Of a DNA stretch of 37,863 nt, positions 9,803 through 19,452 are shown piece by piece (position 1 is the stretch's first letter; each line of letters begins with the position of its first letter). The DNA is from Bigelowiella natans CCMP2755 (lineage: Eukaryota; Cercozoa; Chlorarachniophyceae), in NCBI GenBank assembly GCA_000320545.1, contig ADNK01001812.1, positions 35,001-72,863 of the forward strand, written 5' to 3'. Position numbers and translations under genes: made by a program. The notes beneath the pieces are model-generated. The model worked only from the letters and a program-made list of their open reading frames with translations, was not told the origin of the DNA and searched no databases.

Positions 9803-12606
9803 CAGGTATATGAACATGCATCTATGCGTGTATATGTACATATTGATATGAATATGTACATAATTACATATTTGTGAATGTAGAAGCAAGTCACTATAAT
9901 CTACTCATACCACAGTCCGCGCTTGGAACTTTGACTTTCAGGAGTAAATCCCGGTTTATCGGCATCGTCTATCGTCCACCATTTCTTCTTTCTGTTCAAT
10001 CTTATCTGCCCCGTAAGCTCCTTTCCTCGGAGCACAAATTTTGTGTAGCGATAATCCTCGTCCTCGCTCTTCATATATATTCCGTCTACTATTGGATTGC
10101 CAGTTCCAGAAACTTCGTAACATTCTGGTTGTTTCTCATCGCCCTTCTCAAGGATTGAATAGTCTAAGAAAATGCGCAGGAGAACAACATTAGATAGGCA
10201 ACATTCTCTTTATTCCACACTATCATATCTGTAAACATAAATCGCAAGTGCATGGGTGATATCATACCTCGATCCACTAGAACAAGAACAATGCAGGAAA
10301 GAGTCTTACCGAGTCCCACTATTAGAGTTGCGAATAAATACCATGATTAGAACACATGGAATCCACAACACTGCCCAGTATCAAATCTACTACGATCTTT
10401 GCATTGATCATGAAAGAATAGTGACTTCAGCAATAAAACCTCGAAAGTATTACTTTCATTGGCAATCACTCCCCCTTGGAATGAGAAGTGGAGCGGTCTC
10501 TTATATTGATCTACTTCTTTGAGAAATAAGCATTGATTTATAGGATCGAAACCAACAGGAAGAGACTCCCCCTCCTCAGGCTGGAAGAATTTCAATGGAA
10601 TGCGATATTTCACGCCAGAGCGTACCTTGTATATTGAACGGAAAACACACACACACAGAAGCACGCGCACAATGAAATAAAACAAAAACTATACAATGCC
10701 AAACACAAGAGCAGTATTATACTAGAAGGTAGACTGAAAACAGGCTGAATCAGGCGAATCTACAAGAAAGGGCGCTAGGCAACAAGAAAATCTGCTCATT
10801 GCACGACTCTAGTGTCCTCATACACCATTAGAGATAGCAGCATAGTTTCAAACGCACTTCTGCCTCGAGACTGCGAGCCCACATTACTGTTCGCTTCTGG
10901 TAATAATGCAGGGGATGAGATGGTTGGAGAGTCTTCGCAAAGATTTTTTCGAGGTCTACTGTAGTGTTGTGCTGCTGCCATCCTTCTGATTTTTCTCTCT
11001 GCAGCATTTTATCGATTGAGGAGTCTGGAATTTAAAATCCACATTGACTTACACACAGATTTTGTAACAGAGATATGACCATGCTGATGATGATATGAAT
11101 CATCATTTAGGAAACGATACGTAAATAATACTGACTTCGATCTTACACATCGCAGCGCTCAGTGATTAGCAACCTTCCCACCGACAATGCAATCCCGCCC
11201 CTTCATTTACCTGATCTAACCAAACCCTCTTTCGGAAAGAGCTCCGAAGCATTTGAGCTGCTTTGTAGGTTCAGTGCAAATCGTGGCGAAACTGTCTTTT
11301 TGTACTTTCGAAGTCCGGACACAGTACCCGGAAAGCAGGGGGCGTGTTTGTGGATAGTGCCGATCAAATACTTCAAGTCACTATCTAAATACGGTTTGTT
11401 GCCTATCCATTCAGCAGATAGGTTTCCCGCAAAACATATTAATAAATCCCGCAAAACATATATAATAAATCGATTGAAAGAGGGATCATCAGGCCTCAAA
11501 AGCATTAGAGTCAAGCACAATCGGTAGTAGCACCCCCATTTACAAAATTTCTGTCTGCCCTCTCAGTTTTCCTACCCCCTTCTCCAACTAGCCTTGCATT
11601 TCCCTCCTTATACCTTTGTCCTTAACAATCAAAGCGAGCTTGTCCATATTCAGAAATAGCTTTACTCGTTTCAAATGGCACCTGATTGTTTTGCATTTTG
11701 GAACTTATCCGCAGGACGGGCTCTATCATATATAAACGTAAAGATTTAAAAGGAAATAAATGATGCGAGTTTTGACGACCAGTCTTCCATAGAGCCTAAA
11801 TAACCAAGGACGATCGTCGAGAGGATATTTATCCATTCGTTTGACAATGACTCAAGAATATCTCGAAGCTATAAAGAAGAAGAGAAGAGAAAAGAAAAGA
11901 GTAAAACATAAAGAAAGATGTTTGGATTGATTTGAAGAAAAGGTAACTGAGAGTGAAAACGATATATCTTTGTATTAAATCTATGCACATCTCTAGTTAT
12001 ACTTCTTCCGATAGCAACACCGTTTTGATTTTACAGATTTCGCTAAAAGGCGGAGAGTTAATCTTCTCCTCCAGCTCTACCGTGGTCTCTCTCAAGAAAT
12101 ATTTCTTGTAGATTGACGAGACATATGTCTCATCAACCCTTCTCATAGGCAGAACCTTTGTGCAGATACAAGCCCACTCAGAAGACTCTTGATACTCCAG
12201 CCCTACGGAAGTTTGCCGCCAGGATTGTTGCCTTTGTGGTGCTCGTGGCACTTCCTCTTCCTCGCTGTTTATCTCCTTACATTCTCCCTCCTAATTAAAA
12301 CAATTGCCGTAAGTGGGAACACTGAACGTTGGTAGGAACTTTAAAACAACATAGTGCACTCTATTCAGTTCTTGCACGCCTTTTTGCACAACCTGTTACC
12401 TTTTTGTCAAATCTTTCAACTTCCGTATCATCTATTTGTGCGGCAATCCCCCTCTTCTTCCCAACTATGGGTAATGACGGAAATTTTGAACCAGAGCACT
12501 GTCTCTGGGGCTCGCGAGTCCTGGGCTTCTTTGCCTTTTTCTCATCTTGACCATCACTTGCTTGCTTGGTCTGGCTCCGTGGTCGACGACGGGCGGTTGC
12601 AGGCAT
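6469..12606 (-). CDS. SNF2-family DNA-dependent ATPase, copy A
   Basis: Thirteen exons: 12400-12606, 12003-12290, 11780-11868, 11211-11494, 10858-11024, 10454-10625, 10268-10318, 9911-10163, 9309-9576, 8914-9204, 8579-8636, 6837-8321, 6469-6632. They total 3777 nt in frame, about 1258 residues. The N-terminus is basic (RRRPRSQ, KKAKKPR), probably nuclear. Helicase motifs in order: Q-like LHYYQKRT (about 330), Walker A NEMGLGKT (about 403), Ia TLVICPSHL (564), II DEGH (671-674), III RWYVSGTP (704), IV VIIFSQW (1128), V SASGANL, VI QAIGRAHRQGQ (1216). About 140 residues, including a DGIY...WWTIDD module, separate motifs I and Ia. Lobe 1 is interrupted at this place in SHPRH/Irc20 relatives, and DEGH is typical of the Rad5/HLTF group, but I see no RING finger. 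The family would remodel chromatin or act in DNA-damage tolerance. The exon 3 donor (GTCGTC) is weak. Confidence 0.88.
8707..8755. repeat. (TA)n(TG)n microsatellite in copy A intron 10
   Basis: Compound TA then TG tract between the DEGH exon and the small SGTP exon of SNF2 copy A. The same intron also holds a C run at 8826-8848. Confidence 0.95.
9593..9658. repeat. Perfect 33-bp tandem duplication in copy A intron 8
   Basis: Units 9593-9625 and 9626-9658 are identical (CGAATTTTACGTAACTGTAA and on to GGTGCATG). They are intronic, just downstream in sense of the DGxY-domain exon, and absent from copy B. Confidence 0.93.
9696..9747. repeat. Perfect 26-bp tandem duplication in copy A intron 8
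   Basis: Units 9696-9721 and 9722-9747 both read ACATATATATATCTACACGT followed by TTGTGA. They sit beside the TA/TG tract at 9758-9802. Confidence 0.93.
9758..9802. repeat. (TA)n(TG)n microsatellite in copy A intron 8
   Basis: Compound TA then TG tract in the same intron as the two perfect tandem duplications. Confidence 0.95.
9911..10163 (-). other. DGxY-type insert domain exon of SNF2 copy A
   Basis: One exon carries the insert between helicase motifs I and Ia. Visible motifs are CYEVSGTGNPIVDGIYMK, YTKFVLRGKELTGQIRL and KKKWWTIDDADKPGF. The pattern G-x-G-x-P-x-x-D/N-G-x-Y, then Y-x-K, then W-W/M-x-I-x-D resembles the small VNGxY modules I know from many protist proteins. Here it sits inside the ATPase. 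Its role is unknown; regulation or substrate sensing is only a guess. Confidence 0.65.
11421..11458. repeat. Short direct duplication at the start of copy A exon 4
   Basis: On the minus strand ATGTTTTGCGGGA occurs twice, spaced about 19 bp apart and separated by TTTATTAAT. It lies where copies A and B stop aligning, so it may have arisen after the duplication. Confidence 0.75.
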
Positions 12607-13245
12607 CGTGCTACGATCGTTTGAGTAGTAGTCCTGGCTGTGACACAAATGTCGTTCGGTAACTGAAATAAGAAGGAAACTAGAAGCTGCTCTAGTTGCA
12701 CATTATTCCCCTTTTTTTACCGCCTACGACACACCAATTTTCGTTTTTCCAAAGTGTACTGCCCCCAGTATATCTACCAAAAATCTCATATATTCTGTCT
12801 AATATGGGCATTTACGGGATTTAATTGTGATTTATTTCGATGTCCGGCAAAATGTCCTTTTTTTGTAAGACTTATATAATGAGCATCGCAATTATTTTGT
12901 TCGAAATTCGAAATTCGAAACTCCTCATGTGTCTGGAGATGTTCATGCGACTCCTTTGGTTAGTGGAACAGGGAAGCCCTTCGCAAGGAAGGAAAGAATC
13001 TTTTTCGGAAGGAAGGAAAGAATCTTTTGTGCACTAAAAAAGCACAAAGACCCGCCGTTATGGGAAAGCTGGCAACCGCTTTTTGTGTCGCGGCTTTGAA
13101 ATGGAGATTGCACGGACGAACGAAGCTGCATGACCCCTCCCACAACCCAATTTTCAGCGGAGAGGCACGAAGGATATTTTTGGAAAGAAGGACATCTGAG
13201 GCTACAAAGGAGCAAGTAAATAGCAAAAGTATTCTAAGTACTAGC
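12607..13245. promoter_or_regulatory. Shared divergent promoter region of the SNF2 pair
   Basis: About 640 bp separates the two start codons (ATG at 12604-12606 on minus, 13246-13248 on plus). Both transcripts must initiate here or in short 5' exons. Visible elements are a TTCGAAATTCGAAATTCGAA triplet near 12901 and two near-identical AAGGAAGGAAAGAATCTTTT units at 12985-13005 and 13009-13028. I could not place a TATA box with confidence. The promoter call rests on gene arrangement. Confidence 0.6.
12895..12945 (+). repeat. Segment shared with 4290-4331
   Basis: TTGTTCGAAATTCGAA...CGAAACTCCTCATGTGTCTGGAGATGT matches TTGTTCGAAGTTCGAAAC, TTCTCACGTGTCTCAAGATGT at 4290-4331, allowing for one extra TTCGAAA unit. 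Both contain a CATGTG or CACGTG E-box-like core. One lies upstream of the zinc-finger gene, the other between the SNF2 genes. Confidence 0.55.
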
Positions 13246-13890
13246 ATGCCTGTAACTACCCGTCGTCGAACAAGGAGCCAGGCCAAGCAGGCCAACGACG
13301 GCCAAGATGAGAACAGGGCAAAGAAGCCCAGGATCAATAAGCCTAAGAGACAAGATTCTGAAGGCTTCGAAGTTCCTTCAGTGTCCCTATTACCTGTTAA
13401 AAAGAAGAAAAGGAAGGTTGCCGTACAAGTAGATGATATGAAGATTGAAAGTCTTGACAAAAAGGTAATGGTGACCAGGCGTACAGATATGATGCCAAAT
13501 TGTCACTAACGGCCAACATTCCAATCAGGAGGAAGAACAGCATAAAGAATGCAGTGAATTTGAGGAGAAGGTTGCAAATGACAAAAAAGTCGAGGAGAAT
13601 GGGGATATAGACGATGAAGAGGTGCCACCATCACTGCATAGGCGACTATCCTGGCGACAGGCATCAGTGGGGCTCGAGTACAAAGAATCTTCTAAGTGGG
13701 TTTGCGTCTTTACCAAGGTTCTACCAGTGAGAAGGATTAATCAAACATATGTCTCGTCCGTCTATAAGAAATATCTCGCAAGGGAGACCACGAAAGAGCT
13801 TGAGAAGAAGTATGTAAAAGGTTTTTCTGAAACCTTTAAAATCGAATCGGTCCTTCTGAAGGAAGAGGTATGCGTAGAGACGCATTACAT

Positions 13891-13937
<47 letters not shown>

Positions 13938-14176
13938 CATATATACACACACATACACACACACACACACACACACATATATATTTTAAATTTTTGTAGA
14001 CTATCTAATCTCTATTTGATTACTATCTACGATCTATCTCTCCTGATCCACGGAAACACACACGCAAGCACGTCTGTTGATTATAAACACTCAGAGGCAC
14101 GAATCCCACTCAGAGTTTCTCTGTACTCTCGTTATAATATTCTATACTTATTAGTAGCACAATACATGCTAACAAC

Positions 14177-14213
<37 letters not shown>

Positions 14214-14441
14214 TATTATAAATATATGTATAAATAAATAATGTGTACATATTAATGTGTGTGTGTGTGTGTGTCGCTCTCGGTTCCTATCCTTCCCATC
14301 ACTATATTGTCAATGTTTTCTTTTTTCTCTTCTTTAAAGGTTAGAGATCTACTTGAGTCGGTGTCAAACGAATGGATAAACAACTTCTCGACGATTATCC
14401 TTGATTATTTAGGCGATATGGAGGACTGGTCATACAACAAT

Positions 14442-14488
<47 letters not shown>

Positions 14489-17400
14489 CTATTATAGCTT
14501 TATGTTTCTATTTGATTGAGTCAATTGGTCACCTAATTCGTTCAAAATGCAAAACACAAAGGTGCCACTTGGAACGAGTGAAGCTTTTTCTGAATATGGA
14601 AACCCTCACTTCAAGAATTAGGAAATCGGGTACGAGAGGGAAAAGGGAAGGATAATTGGAGAAGAGGGCGGGAAAACCGGGAGGCAAGGCGGAATTTTTA
14701 ATATTAGAGGCACTTCTACCAATTTCGAATAAACTGACAATATTACAGCCTATTTATTCCAATTTCTCTCTTACTCTTACTTTTGTTACGTGGAAATCCT
14801 GTATGCCAAATGGAAAGGTAACTGCCCATATTTAGACAATAGGATGCGGTATATGATCGATGCCATCCACAAACATACCCCTCGTTTTCCGGATACTGTG
14901 TCCGGACTTCGAAAGTACAAAAGGGCCGTCCCGCCTCGATTTGCACTGAGTCTACAAAGCAGCTCTAAGGCTTCCCAACATCCCTCGAAAAAGGGTTTGG
15001 TCAGATCAGGTAAATGAAGAACCAGGGGGAGTTTTCGGTGGGAAGCTTGCCTCACTCGGCGTTGTGGTGTAACGCGTCAACCTGGAATATTTAGATGTCG
15101 CTTCCTAATTGATGCTATTGTATGATGGGTATCATCACCAACATTGTTACGATTTTATTTCATGAGTCAATGCATGAGTCAATGCATAAGTCAGTGTGGA
15201 TTCCAATTTTAGGCGCTGCAATCAAAAAAATGCTGCGGAGGCAGACCTCAGAAGGATGGGAGCAGCATAGTGCTTCGGTGGACACTGAGAAAATCCTTTC
15301 TAGAACCCTCAAACCGTCTAAACCGCTGCATTATTACCAGAAGCGAACACTTATGTGGGCTCGCAGTCTCGAGGCAGAAGTACGTATAAAAACTAAACTG
15401 TTGGAGCAATGAGCAATCACATTCCTTCTGGTTTCCCTCGTAGATTCGTATGATTTTGTCTATTTTTAGTCTACTGTCCAGTACAATAATGTATTTTTTG
15501 GCGCTATGCTACACGTTTGTTTTGATTTCATGTTTCGTGTGGTTATGTGTGTGTTTGTGTGTGTGTGTGTGTGTGTTTGGCTCAATACTTAAGGTACGCT
15601 CTGGCGTGAAATATCGGATTCCACTGAAATATTTCCAGCCTGAAGAGGGAGAGGCTCTTCCTGTTGGTTTTGATCCTATAAACCAACGACTATTTTTGGA
15701 ACAGGATTCCAATTATAAGAGACCGCTCCACTTCTCATTCAAAGGGGGAGTTATTGCCAATGAAAGTAATGTCCTCAAAGATTTATTTATGAAGTCACTA
15801 TTTCTTTGGATCTCATTTGCGATGATCAGAGTAGATAATATGAAAATCATTTGTTCTTATTATGGTATTCACTTGGAATTATAATAGTGGGACTTGGCAA
15901 GACTCTTTCCTGCATTGCTTTAGTTCTGACAGATCGGGGTATAATATCGCATACACCTGCAAATTGTTTTTACAAATATGATAGTGAGAAAGTTAAAGAA
16001 AACATTTTCTTCTAAAGCTTGTTCTATGTATATTCTTAGACTATTCTATTCTTGAGAAGGGCGATGAGAAACAAGCGGACTGCTACGAGATTTCTGGAAC
16101 AGGCAATCCAATAATAGACGGAATCTACATGAAGGGTGAGAATGGGGAGAGGAAGGATTGCTATACGAAGTTTACACTTCGGGGGAAGGAGCTTACGGGG
16201 CAAATGAGATTGCTTAAAGATATTGCAATGGGAAGCTGGATGATTAAGGATGCCGACAAACCACAATACAAGCGCGAAAACAGTTTTCCTCAGCGTGGAT
16301 TAAGGTAAGATTTCGGTGACTTGCGTCTGCATACGCATGTAAATTGTGCCCGGCAATCGTTTTTTTAGATGTACGAATTGACTCTTATTTTTTCATGTAC
16401 GACACAATGCAGTTACGTGAACTTTGGCGTGAAATATGGAGATGTGGATGACATTATTAAGCTCAATGGCAAGAAATGTTCCGTAATCAAACATAAAAGA
16501 GTACAAAGATCCCGTCGAGCTGGGGTACACTTTGAGGAGGATGGTTCCGAAAAGAAAACTATGAAAATCAAGAGGCTTTCCCCCACTAAGTTTTCTCTAC
16601 GCGAGGGTCGCACGCTTACTAATGCTACGCTAGTCATTTGCCCCTCTCACCTTGCTAAGCAATGGAAGCAAGAAGTAACTGCATTTCTGCATCCAGGCTT
16701 GAAGAAGAGCATCAAGGTCACTTCTAAGAGGCAATCGTTTTTCTAAGTGTTGCTGTAGCAAAACGCATACCATCAGCTTTCCCCTGATTGTCATTATTCT
16801 GAATACATTTTCGTTTGACGCGCACACAGGTGCATGTAGTGACGACGATGCCCCAGCTTGCGAAGTTAAACTTCGACGCAATCCGAGAGGCAGACATGAT
16901 TGTGGTCTCTATCCAACTATTTTTAAACCCAACCTATCAAAAATTATCCCTCACCCATCTGGTCGACACGATGGAGCATCGGAATGGAGTTTACGACTAT
17001 TTGGCCAGGCTTCAGCAGCACCCTGTAATTGAGGCGTTCTTCTGGAAAAGAATCATCCTGGATGAAGGCCATGAGATCTTCGCTAAAGCGATTATGAACC
17101 AGAAAACACCCGTTATGGACGTATGTCATAATCCTCTCCACTTTTAATTTTTGAGAGCAATTTGAGAGCAAGATCGGTGCCCATACTCCTCTCCACTTTA
17201 CATTTTTGAGAGCAAGATGGGTGCCGAAGTAAATCCGGACGGTTTTCGAGATTGATGTTTCGATTTTGTCTCCGATAATGGGGTTTTATCGCATACGCTA
17301 AAGTGAATAATTTTTTTGGGATTAGTGCTAACTAATCTTAGTCGTGAGAGTACGTTACCGACATGATTCATTTGGTTTTGATCCCAACAACATTGCTGAA

Positions 17401-19452
17401 GGTAATGATGGCAATAAAGTCGGAAACTCGTTGGTATGTCAGTGGGACGCCATTTCCAGGTGCAGCTTCATAGTGTTTCCAAAAATTATTTTATAATTTT
17501 TCGATACACCGCATATTATGCATTCTAGTAGTCAACTACACGTCAACTTATGCAAAGCTGGCATCTTGACCATAACTCTTGGCGATTGATTCTTTGTTTT
17601 GGTCGCTGGGTAGACAATGATCTGACCCCTCGTGGCGCTCTACGTTTCCTCCGTGTGAAGATCGACGGCGTAGAGGTTCTGGAGCAAGAGGCGCGTGATG
17701 TTATTTCTGACATTTCGCTCATGGGATATAAACAGCGATTACAGAACTATAGCAGACGTATGCACGTAAATCCAGGATATGGATATAATCTAATGCTCTT
17801 TTGGACGCGTATCGGTTCATTTCTTGACCATATGCTCTACTCAAGAATGTATTGCCGCTACACGACCTCGTTCGTGAAAGGCGTCTACAAAGTGCCCGAC
17901 TACGACACGGAGATTGTCAGGCTGGCCATGCACCCGTATGAGCGCGTTCTATACGAAGACGAGGCTATGCAGATCGACCGCTCTCGAGATACAATGCGTC
18001 AGTTGTGCGCGCACCCAGCCGTGAGCTGTGTAAATGCGCCGCGATATATCAGGAGAGGAAGAGGACATAAGGTTCGGGAACAAATCAATTTGGATATTAG
18101 TTTGTATCTACGACAGCAAGCGTCTCGACTAGGAAATCAGCATCGAATGATAGTTGAAGAAATCAACTCCATTCGCAGAGGTGAGGATGCAACTGGTTAC
18201 TCTATGGCTAGCAGTAGAAGAAGTCGGGGCGACACCGAAATTCTGCTCAGGCGTTATGTGTATTATGAAAATACCCTTTATCCTCGTATGAGGCTCATTT
18301 TTAACCTGATGCGCGACGAGAAGCTCAAAGGAGTTAACGATAGTTTTTCTGGTTTTCCCATGGAGGAGCCGAGCCACTACGCACACATCATCCGATTCAT
18401 CAAGGCGAAGGCGGCAATGGAAAAACGCCTCAACCTCCAATTGTCCTTCAGGGAGGCCATCCAGTTGCGAAAAGAAGAGCGCAAGGAAAAATCCGATCGA
18501 GATCTCACCTGGGCACAGGCGCATGAAGATGCCAAGATCACAGAAACTCTCAAGCAGTCGGTCGCCTCTCACAGAGCGCAAGGGACAAGAAGTATTTACC
18601 AGTCGAGTCACTGGGGTGGATATCGCTCCTCGTTTCTACAGAATGCGATAACGGACAACTATGAGGAAATCGAGGACGATGCGCTGCCTCCGCACTACAG
18701 CGCTAAGGACTTCGAATTACCGGCTGTCGCACCGCATATGACCGAAGATGCTGTCACAAAAAATGGGTCCAAGATCACGTATGTAGTATCACGTCTTAAG
18801 CAGCTCTTGGAGGAAGGTGCGCGTGTCATTTTATTCTCGCAATGGCAACGGCTCTTCCAGGGCCTGCAGCAGGTATTGGATGATGAGGAGATCAAATACG
18901 TGCTAGTTCGGGGCAATGTGCATGTGAGGACTGGTGCGATCAGAAAGTTCAATACAGACCCGGATGTCAAAGTCATAATGTTGTCGCTCGACAGCTCTGC
19001 GTCTGGTGCGAATTTACAGAAAGCTTCGCATGTGATACTTCTCGACCCTCCTGCAGGTACTAGCAGCCAGTTCGTCAGAAGGGCGGTGTATTCATTGCCT
19101 TCACGATTTCCCCATTCTATTTAGAATCAAAATATACTTTAATTCACCCCAAATATAATTTCATTCAAATCGAAGCGTATTTTATACAAGCCGAACATGC
19201 ATTGATAACAAAAAATGCAGGAATCGTCAAGAGTCTTGCCATGAGAGATTTGTTGTGAATTTCTCGTTGTCTGTTCCAATACAAATAGGAACGAAGGAAG
19301 AGGCGGATGCTATTGAAGCGCAAGCCATTGGAAGGGCCCATCGCCAAGGACAGGACAAGAAGCTCAATGTCATTCGAATTGTCATGCGTGATTCCATTGA
19401 GGAGGAACTTCTGCAACGTAAGGAGGAAACCATAGAATGGATGCAAAGTTAA
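13246..19452 (+). CDS. SNF2-family DNA-dependent ATPase, copy B
   Basis: This is the divergent paralogue of copy A with the same thirteen-exon plan: 13246-13464, 13529-13867, 14340-14428, about 14749 or 14818-15009, 15213-15379, 15594-15765, 15888-15938, 16040-16304, 16413-16716, 16830-17120, 17402-17459, 17614-19056, 19289-19452. Exons 3, 5, 6, 7, 10, 11 and 13 have the same length as in copy A. Motifs present: YYQKRT, ANEMGLGKT, TLVICPSHLAKQW, ILDEGHEIF, RWYVSGTP, VILFSQW, SSASGANL, QAIGRAHRQGQ. The N-terminus carries PVKKKKRKV, a classical-type monopartite nuclear signal that copy A lacks. The start ATG is supported by alignment of exon 1 to copy A (MPVTTRRRTRSQ against MPATARRRPRSQ). The exon 3 to exon 4 junction does not keep frame with canonical sites: exon 3 ends in phase 2, but exon 4 needs phase 1. 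Copy B may therefore use an unusual site, such as a GC donor at TTAG/GCGATA, or be impaired in this N-terminal part. Everything downstream is open. Confidence 0.83.
13898..13976. repeat. (TA)n then (CA)n microsatellite in copy B intron 2
   Basis: A TA tract (13898-13933) followed by a CA-rich tract (about 13946-13976), inside intron 2 of SNF2 copy B. Confidence 0.95.
14183..14210. repeat. (TA)n microsatellite in copy B intron 2
   Basis: A second TA tract in the same intron, followed by a TG tract at about 14256-14273. Confidence 0.95.
14444..14488. repeat. (TA)n(TG)n microsatellite in copy B intron 3
   Basis: The compound tract begins only about 16 nt past the proposed exon 3 donor, so it may disturb or have replaced the original splice context there. 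Confidence 0.92.
16040..16304 (+). other. DGxY-type insert domain exon of SNF2 copy B
   Basis: Counterpart of the copy A insert: CYEISGTGNPIIDGIYMK, DCYTKFTLRGKELTGQ and MGSWMIKDADKP. Copy B is four residues longer in this exon. The GTGNP, DGIYMK and RGKELTGQ cores are kept, while the linkers differ, so the module appears to be under constraint in both copies. Confidence 0.65.
18833..19059. other. Near-identical tract shared with copy A (6834-7060)
   Basis: From ATTCTCGCAATGGCAACG to the first bases of the next intron (GCAGGTA), I find only two base differences from copy A: GAG/GAC at about 18890 and AAA/AGA at about 19021. Immediately upstream, synonymous changes are frequent. The tract encodes helicase motifs IV to V. 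Confidence 0.88.

Noticed and set aside
10256-10522. Plus-strand ORF of 88 codons
   Set aside because: Antisense to copy A exons carrying the Walker A region.
18129-18611. Minus-strand ORF of 160 codons
   Set aside because: Antisense to SNF2 copy B exon 12.
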